Assembly (NCBI GenBank): GCA_027623235.1 | Contig: JAQBVJ010000022.1 | Coordinates: 1 to 64,000 of the forward strand | Length of the DNA stretch: 64,000 nt | Source of the DNA: Planctomycetota bacterium | GTDB taxonomy: Bacteria; Planctomycetota; Planctomycetia; Planctomycetales; Planctomycetaceae | Direction of reading: 5' to 3' | Part shown: piece by piece, positions 15,939 to 26,309 of the stretch | Position numbering within the stretch: position 1 is the stretch's first letter | Layout: each line of letters begins with the position of its first letter | Position numbers and translations under genes: made by a program | The notes under the pieces: generated by a model | What the model saw: the letters and a program-made list of their open reading frames with translations, nothing else | What the model was told of the DNA's origin: nothing | The model's database searches: none

Positions 15939-17603
15939 ATGCGAAACCGAGACGCTCAAACGCCCGGCCTGCTGACGCGAATTCGAACCGCCTTCGAGTC
16001 CGCTCACTGGAAGCTGCGCAGTGTCCACGACGACCAGCGCGGTTCGATCAGCATCATCTCCGTCTTCGTTCTGCTGATGTTCACGATGCTGATGATCATG
16101 ATCGTCAACATCGGCACCCACGTTGACGACAAGCTGAAAATGCAGAACGCAGTCGATGCCGCCACCTATTCCGGCGGACTCGTGCTGGCTCGCGGGATGA
16201 ACAGCCTCGCGTACACGAACCACCTTCTGTGCGACGTCTTCGCGATCACGGCGTTTCTTCGAGAGGCCTCGGGCCGGAATGCCGAGCAGCTTGTCCCCGG
16301 CATCCTCACCGCGTGGGAAGAGACCGGAAACACGCTGCAGACTTCACCGTTTCGGAAGTTCGTCCCGCTCGGTCTGGCGATCGAGCAACGTGCCCCGAAG
16401 GAGCAGGACACGGTCACCGCGTACTCAGAGCTCAACGCGGCGGCGGCGGACCTCACTTTGCCCGTCTTTGAGTACATCCTGTCAGAACGACTGATCGGTC
16501 ATTACCAGCGGGCGATCATCCGCACGATGCCCGAGGTGGCTCAGGCGGCCACCGATGAAGTCGCGCGGCGTCACGGACTGCTCGGACTCAGCAGCCAGGA
16601 AGGCTCGTCGCAGTCGCAGACCGATTACGAAGAGCAGCGCGGCCGGCAGTTCGGCGTTCTCTGGCGCACGGCCGGGCATCCGGTTCGTGAGGAAGACGAG
16701 GAGAACCCGTTCACGCGGACGCTGCCCGCGATTGATCCCGACCCGAATGAGCTCGACTTTGCTCAACTTGTCGACGCCGACCGCTACATGGCTCAGGCCG
16801 TCGAGCAGCGTCGCCAGCTTTCGATGAACTACCTGAATCAATGGAACTTCGACCGTCTGCGGCTGTTCCGTTACGAAGGAAAGATGAACCTGTTCTTCCA
16901 TCTCTGGCGAATCGCCACGTGTGGCCACCTGGAAGAACTACTCACCTTCGAGTATCCGACCACGAACCTGCCGATCGTGATGCGGCACCTGGAAGACGGT
17001 CGCGACGTCGAGGGTGTCATCACGCAGGCTGAGAATCTGCAACGGCCGCTAATCACGCTGAGCCGCCGCCGCGATTCTCAGCATCCGATCGTCATGGAGA
17101 ATGCTCGTCTACTTATGGAGCTCAACGAATACATCGATCAGGACTTCCACTTTGTCGGAGTCGCCTACCGTCGGCACCGCAAAGAGCTTGGACCAGGGCT
17201 GTTTGAGAATCCGCTTAACAAGATCGCTGACGCCCAGACGTTTGCCCAGGTGCGGCTCTTTCTGCCGCGACCGCGGAAGCGGCTCAACCATCAGACCAGT
17301 AACGGAGATCAGGAAATCGGCCTCGGCGGCACGTACGGATTTACGAGCACGATCGAGCTCACCAGCGGCGGAATTTCCTCGACGACGCGCCCGGAGCCGT
17401 TCCAGGAACGCTGGGGCCTGGAAAACGGGCCGACCCACTGGGACCTGCTCAACCAGAACTGGATGGTGCAGCTTGTCCCCGCAACGACGCCGACACTGGG
17501 TGAAATTCTGTCCGGAAATCCCGGCGAGGAACTCGAAGGATTCCGCCCGCCGAATTACTCCGACGCCGACAACCGCACGTTGAAACGGATCAATAATCAT
17601 TAG
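15939..17603 (+). CDS. TadG-like (putative Flp pilus assembly) protein
   Basis: A 554-residue protein whose N-terminus reads DDQRGSISIISVFVLLMFTM LMIM, the pseudopilin-type helix of the Tad/TadG domain, followed by VDDKLKMQNAVDAATYSGGL, the conserved segment after the helix in TadG proteins. The rest is a long extracellular region without a von Willebrand domain that I can recognise. Starts three bases after the TadE-like stop, so it belongs to the same operon. The gene ends 36 bases before an inverted-repeat-bounded insert. Confidence 0.8.
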   Translation: MRNRDAQTPGLLTRIRTAFESAHWKLRSVHDDQRGSISIISVFVLLMFTMLMIMIVNIGTHVDDKLKMQNAVDAATYSGGLVLARGMNSLAYTNHLLCDVFAITAFLREASGRNAEQLVPGILTAWEETGNTLQTSPFRKFVPLGLAIEQRAPKEQDTVTAYSELNAAAADLTLPVFEYILSERLIGHYQRAIIRTMPEVAQAATDEVARRHGLLGLSSQEGSSQSQTDYEEQRGRQFGVLWRTAGHPVREEDEENPFTRTLPAIDPDPNELDFAQLVDADRYMAQAVEQRRQLSMNYLNQWNFDRLRLFRYEGKMNLFFHLWRIATCGHLEELLTFEYPTTNLPIVMRHLEDGRDVEGVITQAENLQRPLITLSRRRDSQHPIVMENARLLMELNEYIDQDFHFVGVAYRRHRKELGPGLFENPLNKIADAQTFAQVRLFLPRPRKRLNHQTSNGDQEIGLGGTYGFTSTIELTSGGISSTTRPEPFQERWGLENGPTHWDLLNQNWMVQLVPATTPTLGEILSGNPGEELEGFRPPNYSDADNRTLKRINNH

Positions 17604-17639
17604 GGCCAACTGACTTTCCACGCTGGCGGATCGGCTCCA

Positions 17640-17677
17640 ATTTGTCATTAGTTATTTATCAATAGTCATTTGTCATT
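17640..17677. repeat. Left inverted repeat of the intervening-sequence-like element
   Basis: 38 bases rich in TGTCATT words (at 17643-17649 and 17671-17677), AT-rich, pairing with 18040-18077 with one mismatch. Confidence 0.95.
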
Positions 17678-17728
17678 TTCAGGTGGAGAATTGGGGACTC
17701 GAAACAGGCCGATGAACTGGAAGACCGT

Positions 17729-18058
17729 TTGATCGATTTCGCGGTGCGCGTCATCAAAGTCGCGGACGCTCTTCCAGAAACGGCTGCGGGCAAGCACATT
17801 TCGCGACAACTGCTGCGGTCAGGAACGTCTCCTGCACCAAACTACGCAGAGGCACGGGGAGCAGAAAGCACGGCGGATTTCGTTCACAAGCTGAAGGTCG
17901 CCTTGAAAGAACTCAACGAAACCAGCGTCTGGCTGAGAATGGTCTGTCGAGCGGAATTGAAAAAGACTGAACTCCTCAACGAGCTGATCGACGAAAACCA
18001 GCAGCTCTGTCGAATCCTCAACGCATCCGTGAAAACCACAATGACAAATGACTATTGA
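17729..18058 (+). CDS. Four-helix-bundle protein (23S rRNA intervening-sequence / S23 type)
   Basis: About 109 residues from TTG 17729. Diagnostic string: AGKHISRQLLRSGTSPAPNY, then EARGAESTADFVHKLKVALK and ELNETSVWLRMV, the core of the S23/TIGR02436 family, whose members are encoded in rRNA intervening sequences and share a fold with the Avd accessory protein of diversity-generating retroelements. Their molecular role is not settled. Coding sense continues upstream in frame (DSKQADELEDR), so the true start may be earlier, for example ATT 17690, giving about 122 residues; no in-frame ATG/GTG exists. The last five codons (MTNDY) and the stop lie inside the right inverted repeat, showing that gene and repeat form one unit. 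It is unlikely to serve the pilus. Confidence 0.85.
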   Translation: MIDFAVRVIKVADALPETAAGKHISRQLLRSGTSPAPNYAEARGAESTADFVHKLKVALKELNETSVWLRMVCRAELKKTELLNELIDENQQLCRILNASVKTTMTNDY

Positions 18059-18077
18059 AAAATAACTAATGACAAAT
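18040..18077. repeat. Right inverted repeat of the intervening-sequence-like element
   Basis: Reverse complement of 17640-17677 at 37 of 38 positions; it contains the end of the four-helix-bundle gene (TGA at 18056-18058). Confidence 0.95.
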
Positions 18078-18130
18078 CCTGACCGCTTTCGTCTCTCATC
18101 GAGTTCAAAGCGAAGCTGTCCGAGGAAAAC

Positions 18131-19225
18131 GTGATCAGAACAGCCCCCAAACGAGAATCAGCAAGTCCGCGGCGCATCGCTCGCGCGGGGCTCGCGCCGC
18201 TCGAGATGACGCTCGCGCTGCCGATTCTGCTGTTCGTGATGGCGCTGATGATCATTGCCGGCACGACGGCCGCCTGGAAAGCGCGGACCGATGCGAACTC
18301 ACGGCAGACGACGTTCCGCGCCATCCTGCCTCGTACCGGTGCCGACGATCCGAATCCGCGCGGCTGGCCTCAGGAAGCTCAGATGCGGCTCGACGGGAAC
18401 GGCGAGGGGTACGTCGAGTTTGACCCGTACCAGCCTCACGAAGTGGTGAGAGCCGATCGACTGACGGCTCCGACCGGTGAGAGTGTTGACGTGCTCCAGG
18501 AGGCGCTCGACACGCAGAACGAGATTCTGCTCGGCGTCGCCGAAATCCAGCGTCGCTATCCGATGATGGCCAACATGCGGCCTGAGGGGATCAACCCGAT
18601 CCGTGAGTTCCCGATTCTCAACGGTGACTGGCGGTTCTCGACGATTAAGAATCCCGACGACGGACGAGGAATTGGCGGCAACGTTGTGCGTCGTGTTCCT
18701 CACATGTACCCGTCCGATTTTGAAGGTCAGCTCGCCAGCGAAATCCGCGAATACCAGGACAGGGCCATCGATCTCATTTCGGATCCGGACGGCCCGACGA
18801 TCGATCAGCTCGATCAGGATCAGGAACTCGCAATGCCCATTCCCAGAGGTACGGAATACGAGCCGCCGTACGGCATCGGTCGCTCGCCCAATTACTTCCT
18901 GCCTGAGAACGGCCTGACGCGCCGCAACCTGTTACAGCCAGAGCGACTTTGCACCTACGATCCGCAGCGACTTTACACAGAGCTTGGCATTGATCTTGAA
19001 GCGGAAATTCGAAACGTGCCGCGACGGATAACGCGCGACCATCTGCAGATGTATCAGGCCCATTTGAGTCACATCGAGCGGCTGCTGGAGATGCTCGAGG
19101 ACCCCGCCTCGCTTCCGCCGGAACTGCTGGCCTACCTCCAGAGCAAGCAGCCACAGATGGAAGCGAACAAGCCTCGGCTCGAAGAGTTCATCGATCAGCT
19201 GGAGTCGTTTCGCGACTCACTTTAA
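18131..19225 (+). CDS. TadE-like pseudopilin-type protein
   Basis: A 364-residue protein: basic N-terminus, then APLEMTLALPILLFVMALMI, the TadE-type helix with the Glu after the processing site, and a soluble region of about 300 residues with a Leu-rich helical C-terminus (HLQMYQAHLSHIERLLEML). GTG 18131 has GAGGA six bases upstream. It lies just after the intervening-sequence-like insert and was probably adjacent to the TadG-like gene before insertion. Exact role in the pilus is not known. Confidence 0.72.
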   Translation: MIRTAPKRESASPRRIARAGLAPLEMTLALPILLFVMALMIIAGTTAAWKARTDANSRQTTFRAILPRTGADDPNPRGWPQEAQMRLDGNGEGYVEFDPYQPHEVVRADRLTAPTGESVDVLQEALDTQNEILLGVAEIQRRYPMMANMRPEGINPIREFPILNGDWRFSTIKNPDDGRGIGGNVVRRVPHMYPSDFEGQLASEIREYQDRAIDLISDPDGPTIDQLDQDQELAMPIPRGTEYEPPYGIGRSPNYFLPENGLTRRNLLQPERLCTYDPQRLYTELGIDLEAEIRNVPRRITRDHLQMYQAHLSHIERLLEMLEDPASLPPELLAYLQSKQPQMEANKPRLEEFIDQLESFRDSL

Positions 19226-19264
19226 CCGCCATTCGCCTGTTCGCATTCTGGCGGAGCCGCAGTC

Positions 19265-20275
19265 ATGCCGGACGAGCTGCCACCACCGACCACTGACTCA
19301 CCACCGACCAACGGCTCGCCACTGCCCGTCGAGCCGACCGATCAGCCAGCAGGTCTCGCAGCCGTCGCGCGGCGAGTCTCACGCCGGACAACTGACCTGC
19401 TGGCAATTTCAATTATCGGCATTGGTATTTTTGCGGTCAGCGGCCGCCTCTCTGACTGGTGGAACACGCCGCCCGAGGCAGTGCTCGCCCCCAGCCGGAT
19501 CGTGCCGGAAGTGGTCGGCTCCGACGTCGCCTGGCCGGAAATGGACATTCCGGTCGGTCTGAACCTCGGTGATTTGCCGGTCAACGTTGAGCGACTCCAG
19601 ATTCAGGGTGACCGGAATCAACTTGAACGCATCGTCTTTGGCCGACTGAGGAGCGTGCTGAATTCGACGCAACCGCCACTGCCGGACGGCACGGAGACTC
19701 GGATCACAAAGGCGGCCGCAAAGCTGGAGCGACTCCTGTCGGGAATCAGCCCGGTTGAAGAGAGGCCTGATGCCTGGCGAATCTACCGGCTTGACGAGCC
19801 AGGTACGCCGGGGTTCTCGGCCACGTTTCTCGGCACGCGACCGGCCGTTGGACCGACCGCAGGAATGACAGAGCCTCGAACGGAGCGACTCGTCGTCTGG
19901 GCGATGGCGATGCCGTGGCGGCAGGACGAGTGGAAAGTCTTTTTTTTTCAGGCAGCACACGGCTCGACCAGCCGATTCGCGATTCCACCTGACGCGGAGC
20001 TGACCATGTCGATGCGGGAGCCGTCGAGTGCTGAACTCACCGCCTTCCGGGCGAAGGCGGCATCGGCATCACTTTCCAGCTGGCGCGAGTTCTATTCGAG
20101 GTCTCTCGTCGAAGCCGGTTGGAAACCCGCGCGAGAATGGACACAATCAGAATCCCGATCGGCCTCGCGGTTTGAAAATGACTCGCACGCGGTGGAGCTG
20201 AATTTGAAATACGAAGGCAGTCAGCTTTCGGGCCTCGCCAATGTCATCCGGCTGCCCGGAAGAACTTCGAAGTAA
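19265..20275 (+). CDS. Membrane-anchored protein of unknown function in the Tad cluster
   Basis: A 336-residue protein with a Pro/Thr-rich cytoplasmic N-terminus, one helix (LLAISIIGIGIFAVSGRLSD) and a large periplasmic part. I do not recognise the family. Position (40 bases after a TadE-like gene, 28 before the CpaB-like gene) suggests a pilus-assembly role. ATG 19265 follows a GGCGGAGCC stretch that may serve as ribosome-binding site. Confidence 0.72.
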   Translation: MPDELPPPTTDSPPTNGSPLPVEPTDQPAGLAAVARRVSRRTTDLLAISIIGIGIFAVSGRLSDWWNTPPEAVLAPSRIVPEVVGSDVAWPEMDIPVGLNLGDLPVNVERLQIQGDRNQLERIVFGRLRSVLNSTQPPLPDGTETRITKAAAKLERLLSGISPVEERPDAWRIYRLDEPGTPGFSATFLGTRPAVGPTAGMTEPRTERLVVWAMAMPWRQDEWKVFFFQAAHGSTSRFAIPPDAELTMSMREPSSAELTAFRAKAASASLSSWREFYSRSLVEAGWKPAREWTQSESRSASRFENDSHAVELNLKYEGSQLSGLANVIRLPGRTSK

Positions 20276-20303
20276 TCCGAAACGACGTCAAAGAAAGAGC
20301 CTT

Positions 20304-21035
20304 ATGAAGGGCATCACGGGAATCATCATCGCTGTGGCACTCGCCGTCACCGGCGGAGTCTGCAACTGGCTGTACATCCAGAAACAGGCCGAGAGTTATC
20401 GGCGGGTCGGTTTCGTCAAAGTGATTTCAAGCGACACGATCCGCATCGGCGATCAGTTCAAGCCGGACGACTTTGAGGAAGTGAAGTTTCCCGAAGCCTT
20501 TCTCGGCAAACTGGAAACGGTCGCTGTTCGCTGGTCCGACGTCGATTCAGTGATCGGGCAGCGAGCCACTCGCGAATACGTCAAGGATCAGCTGGTACTT
20601 CACGAGGATCTGAGAACGCCGCCGGCCCGGCCGCTTAATGAGCTGCTCGGTATAGACGAACGCGAGATGACGCTGCCGATCGACTCCCGCATGTTCAACC
20701 CGGCTCACGTGAATCCCGGAGACGAAGTGTCTTTCTGGTTCCCGCGAGTTGAGCGAGGCCCGGAAGCTGTCGGTTCGGCGGACAACCCCGTGCCGACCAA
20801 TCAGGAAGAAATCATCGGTCCGTTCCGCCTGCTGGCCGTCGGCAACCGGCGAGGTAGCCGGGACGTCCAGAAAGCCTCCGGACAGCGTGCCGGATCGGAA
20901 AGCAGTATCGGCATCAGTTTCATGATGCAGAAAGACGGTCAACCCGAAGCCAGGGCAGTCCGTCTGAAGCAGCTGTTCGCGATGACGAACGGAAAAGGCG
21001 TGCAGATTCTGCTGCACCCCAAAGCGCGACCGTGA
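20304..21035 (+). CDS. CpaB-like SAF-domain protein
   Basis: A 243-residue protein: N-terminal helix (GIIIAVALAVTGGVCNWLYI), then VISSDTIRIGDQFKPDDFEE and VIGQRATREYVKDQLVLHED, which match the SAF fold of CpaB/RcpC pilus-assembly proteins (residues about 40-110), followed by a second beta-rich domain. In Tad systems CpaB sits in the periplasm near the secretin CpaC. ATG 20304 follows AAAGAAAGAGCC. It closes the cluster; no CpaC, CpaE, CpaF, TadB or TadC gene follows, so those must lie elsewhere. Distant similarity, so moderate confidence. Confidence 0.68.
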   Translation: MKGITGIIIAVALAVTGGVCNWLYIQKQAESYRRVGFVKVISSDTIRIGDQFKPDDFEEVKFPEAFLGKLETVAVRWSDVDSVIGQRATREYVKDQLVLHEDLRTPPARPLNELLGIDEREMTLPIDSRMFNPAHVNPGDEVSFWFPRVERGPEAVGSADNPVPTNQEEIIGPFRLLAVGNRRGSRDVQKASGQRAGSESSIGISFMMQKDGQPEARAVRLKQLFAMTNGKGVQILLHPKARP

Positions 21036-21116
21036 GAAGGTAACCCGAAGCGTGAGCGAGGGCGAAAGTCGAACGGTGTCGCAATCTCAAAAGACGTTTT
21101 CCTTCGAGCACGGCGA

Positions 21117-22550
21117 CTACGCAGCGAGACCCGGGAATGGAGCCTTGAGATCTATCTCGTCGCCGGTTTCCTCCTGCAGTTTCAGCAGACGCGAAAAGAG
21201 GCTTTTCATTTTCGCCTGTTGCTCCGGCTTCTCTGACAGGTCGTTCATTTCGAGCGGATCGTCGGCCACGTTAAAGAGGAGAGACTTCTTTGCTTTCGGG
21301 TAGAGGATCATTTTCCAGTCGCCGACAGTGACCATTCTCTGCCCGGTGACGTAGGCGCCGTAGATCGCGTCGTAGTTCGATTCCCGTTCTCCCCGGATCA
21401 GCGGGAGCAGGCTGCGGAACTGCACGTAGTCCGGCTTTTCGGCCTCAGCAAGTTCCAGCGTACTTGCCATGACATCCTGCACGTAAACGGGCGTGTCGAG
21501 CTTTTTGCCACGCGGAATATCCGGACCGACGACCATCATCGGCACGCGGACGCTGTGCTCAAACATGTTCTGCTTGCCGAGCAACCCGTGTTGACCGCAG
21601 GCCAGTCCGTGGTCGGCCGTGAAGAAAATGTACGTGTTGTCTTCCTGTCCGGACTTCTTGAGCTCAGCCAGGATGCGGCCAATCTGCGCGTCCATGTGAG
21701 TGATGATCGCGTAATACTCCTGGCGATTGACCTTCACCGAATGCTCGGTGCGCGGGAACGGGGCGAGGCGTTCGTCTCGCAGATTCCGGCCGCTTTCCAT
21801 CTCCTCGTTGTACGGGTACTCGGGGATGAAGTTCTTCGGAACGGAGATCTTGTCGAGCGGGTAGCGATCAACGAATTCTTTCGGCGACTGCCGAGGGTCG
21901 TGAGGAGCGTTAAAGGCGATGTACATGAAGAAGGGGTTGTCGGTTTTCTTTGCCATCCTGAGATAATCGATGGCGTCATCGCCGACGATTTCGCTCCAGT
22001 GTTTTCCGCCTTCCCAGAAGCCGCCGAACTTCATGTCGAACGGGCTCCACTTGTCGGGCTGTCCTTCGATCGGCCGGTTGTAGCCCGTTTCCGTCTGTTT
22101 CGGCATTCCGCCACGAATATGTCGAGCGACTGTAAATGCCTTCGCCGCGTCAGTTCGGATGTGCCACTTTCCTGTGAAGAAGGTTTCGTAGCCGGCTGAT
22201 TCCAGAAGCTGCGGCCACATCCGGCCTTTCTGTCGGTACAGTTGATCGGTTTTCGCATGATCCTTTTCCGCGTGCCACAGCCACTTGCCGCTGATGAGCA
22301 TCATCCGACTGGCCACGCAGATCGCGCCGTTCCAGCCGCCCATGTTGTACGCATGAGTGAACGTCGTCCCGGAATTGACGAGGCGGTCCAGGTTCGGCGT
22401 CTGAATCTCTTTGTTGCCTCGCGCGTTGATCGTGTCGAAGCACTGGTCGTCGGCAAAAATGAACAGGATGTTCGGCTTGTCCGCGGCCTGCGTCTGCAGC
22501 GAGGAGCCGAGCAGAGTCAAAGCGACGATCAGAAAACGAGACAGCGTCAT
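21117..22550 (-). CDS. Secreted sulfatase
   Basis: A 477-residue sulfatase-superfamily protein with a Sec signal peptide (MTLSRFLIVALTLLGSSLQT QA). Metal site NILFIFADDQCFD; catalytic site with Cys78 in CVASR, a C-x-A-x-R variant of the C-x-P/A-x-R formylglycine motif; then TGKWHI, ADHGLACGQHGLLGK and the family C-terminus with MNDLS. It should hydrolyse a sulfate ester outside the cytoplasm after conversion of Cys78 to formylglycine; the substrate cannot be told. Starts 43 bases before the end of the neighbouring minus-strand MBL gene's stop, so the two may be cotranscribed with MBL upstream. Confidence 0.92.
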   Translation of the reverse strand: MTLSRFLIVALTLLGSSLQTQAADKPNILFIFADDQCFDTINARGNKEIQTPNLDRLVNSGTTFTHAYNMGGWNGAICVASRMMLISGKWLWHAEKDHAKTDQLYRQKGRMWPQLLESAGYETFFTGKWHIRTDAAKAFTVARHIRGGMPKQTETGYNRPIEGQPDKWSPFDMKFGGFWEGGKHWSEIVGDDAIDYLRMAKKTDNPFFMYIAFNAPHDPRQSPKEFVDRYPLDKISVPKNFIPEYPYNEEMESGRNLRDERLAPFPRTEHSVKVNRQEYYAIITHMDAQIGRILAELKKSGQEDNTYIFFTADHGLACGQHGLLGKQNMFEHSVRVPMMVVGPDIPRGKKLDTPVYVQDVMASTLELAEAEKPDYVQFRSLLPLIRGERESNYDAIYGAYVTGQRMVTVGDWKMILYPKAKKSLLFNVADDPLEMNDLSEKPEQQAKMKSLFSRLLKLQEETGDEIDLKAPFPGLAA

Positions 22551-22604
22551 AAGGACGTCTCCAAGGTTGAGAATTCTTCGATTGATCGTGGCTCTCGCAG
22601 CGAG

Positions 22605-23390
22605 TCACTTCGGCAGGACGCCTCGCGTGAGTTCGTCTTCCCACTCGTCCAGCAACGGCCAGTCCACGGCACACGTGCCAAAATCGGACAGGTGCTGATA
22701 GCCGTCCAGCCGGGCGATCGCCGCTTCCAGAAGAGCGTTGTCCTTGCGGAATGGTGGCCCGTGACTGGGCAGCAACCACTCGACATCGCTGTCGCGGATT
22801 CGGGTCAGCGACTCGATAAACGCGGGAATGTCCGATCCGTGGTGGGCGTCGATATTACCGACTCCGCCGTCCCGGTAGATGTTATCCGCACAGAACAACA
22901 GGTTGCCCAGCCGGAAGGACAACATTCCCTCGGTGTGCCCGGGTGTGTGCCAGACTTCGAGTTCCTTGCTGCCCAGTTGAAGCCGGTCGCCGTCGTTGAT
23001 CGTCCGGTCGAGTTCGATCACCGGCAGGTCAATCGAGATGCCCTGAGCGGAGATTTCCGCGTAGGTCCAGATTCGATCGCCTTCTTTAAGCAGCCGCTGA
23101 GACTCGGGGTGCCCGACGGTTTCTGCGGACGGCAGAAGCTCTTTGACTCGCCGCAGACCCTGGATGTGGTCGACGTCCGCGTGAGTTGCGATGAGGTATC
23201 GACAGTGGGCGAGAGAAAAATCCATCTGCCGAATGATCTCGATAATCTCCTGGACGGAGTTTTCAAAACCGATGTCGATCAGCAGCCAGTCCGCCCCGTC
23301 AAAGACGAGGTACACCGAACAGCCCAGTCGTTTCCGGGCCTGAAAGTTCATCTCGATGACGTTCGGAAAGAGTTCCAATCGGGGCAGCAT
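22605..23390 (-). CDS. MBL-fold metallo-hydrolase
   Basis: A 261-residue metallo-beta-lactamase-fold protein. The first metal motif reads [10 protein letters not shown] (H70, D72, D74, H75), with Asp in place of the usual second His; later [10 protein letters not shown] gives the third His, CADNIYRDG a bridging Asp and SHGPPF the last His. The fold covers thiol-ester hydrolases, lactonases and nucleases; no subfamily is evident. No signal peptide, so cytoplasmic. Lies 54 bases ahead of the sulfatase on the same strand and is divergent from typA. Confidence 0.88.
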   Translation of the reverse strand: MLPRLELFPNVIEMNFQARKRLGCSVYLVFDGADWLLIDIGFENSVQEIIEIIRQMDFSLAHCRYLIATHADVDHIQGLRRVKELLPSAETVGHPESQRLLKEGDRIWTYAEISAQGISIDLPVIELDRTINDGDRLQLGSKELEVWHTPGHTEGMLSFRLGNLLFCADNIYRDGGVGNIDAHHGSDIPAFIESLTRIRDSDVEWLLPSHGPPFRKDNALLEAAIARLDGYQHLSDFGTCAVDWPLLDEWEDELTRGVLPK

Positions 23391-23477
23391 GGCGTCGGAC
23401 TTTGTGCTGAGGTGCGTTCGGAAGTGTGTTCAACCGGCAGAACTGCCGCAGGACGTGCGGCGAGATTTTTAGTTCAA

Positions 23478-23508
23478 TTCGGGCTGGTGTTCTACCAGAC
23501 AGCCCGAA
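23478..23508. promoter_or_regulatory. Hairpin between the MBL gene and typA
   Basis: TTCGGGCTG (23478-23486) pairs exactly with 23500-23508 around a 13-nt loop in the 275-base divergent spacer. It could be an operator or a leader hairpin of typA; it has no T tract, so it is not a standard terminator. Confidence 0.35.
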
Positions 23509-23665
23509 GTGCCAGCGATTTCCTGCGTACGGTTCGGCCTTTCGGCTGCCGGAGTTCGCTGGTAGACTGCCGATCCGCTTTTCAGCCCGGATGCTGCCGC
23601 GGCTGCCCTCTTTGTGACGTCCCCCCCTTTTAGCCCGCTCGGGTTCCGACTCAGGCCCACCGACC

Positions 23666-25480
<1,815 letters not shown>

Positions 25481-25514
25481 GCCATTCTCCGCCTGACGAA
25501 GTAAGCAGCTCCCC

Positions 25515-26309
25515 ATGGTTGGCCGCAAGAAAAGATCCCCGCGCAAACAGGAACTGCTCGGCAGCCACCAGCGCAGCTGGATCTGGGGCCGCAATCTGGT
25601 GCTCGAAACACTTCGCGCCGAGCGATGGGTTCCGCACGAGCTGGTCCTGTCCGAGGAACTCGACGAAAGCACTCGCGGGGAAGTGATCGCCGCCGCGAGG
25701 AATCTCGGCGCCACGTACGAGATCGCTCCGCACGCACGACTGGAGAAACTCTGCCAGGCGCGAGATCACCAGGGCCTGCTCGCTAAGATGCCGCTGTTTC
25801 CGTATGCGACCGTCGATGAAATTCTCGAAAAGGCGACCTCGCCCGAACTGTTCGTCGTGCTGGACTCAACCCAGGACCCGTTCAACTTTGGAGCGATCTG
25901 CCGCACCGCATGCGTTTTCGGGGCGGACGGAATTCTGATCGCCTCAAAGTACCAGGTCGGTGTGACGAGCCAGGTGGCAAGAAGCTCCGCCGGAGCCGTC
26001 AATCGTTTGAGAATCGCGAGAGTCGAGGACCTGGCCGGAGCGTTGTACGCTTTGTCCGAACGAGGAGTGCAGACAGTTGCCGCCGCACTCGATGCGGAAG
26101 CAGCGGCGACCGAATGCGACTTTCGAAAGCCGACGGCACTGGTCATCGGCAACGAAGGAGCGGGTCTCACTCCGAAAGTCAGCGCCGCATGCCGACACTC
26201 AGTGCGAATTCCGCAAACGTCGAATTTCAACTCGCTCAACGCGGCCGTCGCGACGGGAGTTCTGCTCTACGAAGCGCATCGGCAACGGATTGCCACGTCT
26301 CACTCGTGA
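25515..26309 (+). CDS. rlmB: RlmB-type 23S rRNA 2'-O-ribose methyltransferase (TrmH/SpoU family)
   Basis: A 264-residue SPOUT methyltransferase. The N-terminal substrate-binding domain (GRNLVLETLRAERWVPHELV ...) is followed by DQDPFN-like STQDPFNFGAICRTA, RSSAGAVNRL, VIGNEGAGLTPKV (knot/AdoMet motif) and SLNAAVATGVLLYEA, the three TrmH-family motifs. RlmB methylates G2251 in the 23S peptidyl-transferase loop; another TrmH-type target is possible. It is 34 bases after typA, likely cotranscribed. Its last ten bases overlap the 3' end of the convergent permease gene. Confidence 0.85.
   Translation: MVGRKKRSPRKQELLGSHQRSWIWGRNLVLETLRAERWVPHELVLSEELDESTRGEVIAAARNLGATYEIAPHARLEKLCQARDHQGLLAKMPLFPYATVDEILEKATSPELFVVLDSTQDPFNFGAICRTACVFGADGILIASKYQVGVTSQVARSSAGAVNRLRIARVEDLAGALYALSERGVQTVAAALDAEAAATECDFRKPTALVIGNEGAGLTPKVSAACRHSVRIPQTSNFNSLNAAVATGVLLYEAHRQRIATSHS

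Larger units (their letters stand above)
17640..18077 (+). mobile_element. Intervening-sequence-like element with 38-nt terminal inverted repeats
   Basis: 438 bases bounded by arms 17640-17677 and 18040-18077 that are reverse complements at 37 of 38 positions (single A/A mismatch, 17658 against 18059). The arms are AT-rich, unlike the GC-rich genes around them. The inside codes for a four-helix-bundle protein of the 23S rRNA intervening-sequence type. It interrupts a tight pilus operon: without it, the TadG-like stop and the next start would be 89 bases apart. In RNA the arms would form a long stem closing a roughly 360-nt loop. I see no clear target duplication. Mobility is inference. Confidence 0.7.

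Noticed and set aside
17640-18077. Insertion sequence or group II intron at the inverted repeats
   Set aside because: No transposase or reverse transcriptase is encoded; only the S23-type gene is present, so an intervening-sequence-like element fits better.
22242-23633. 463-codon plus-strand frame across the sulfatase start and the MBL gene
   Set aside because: It spans two well-supported minus-strand genes and has no recognisable domain.
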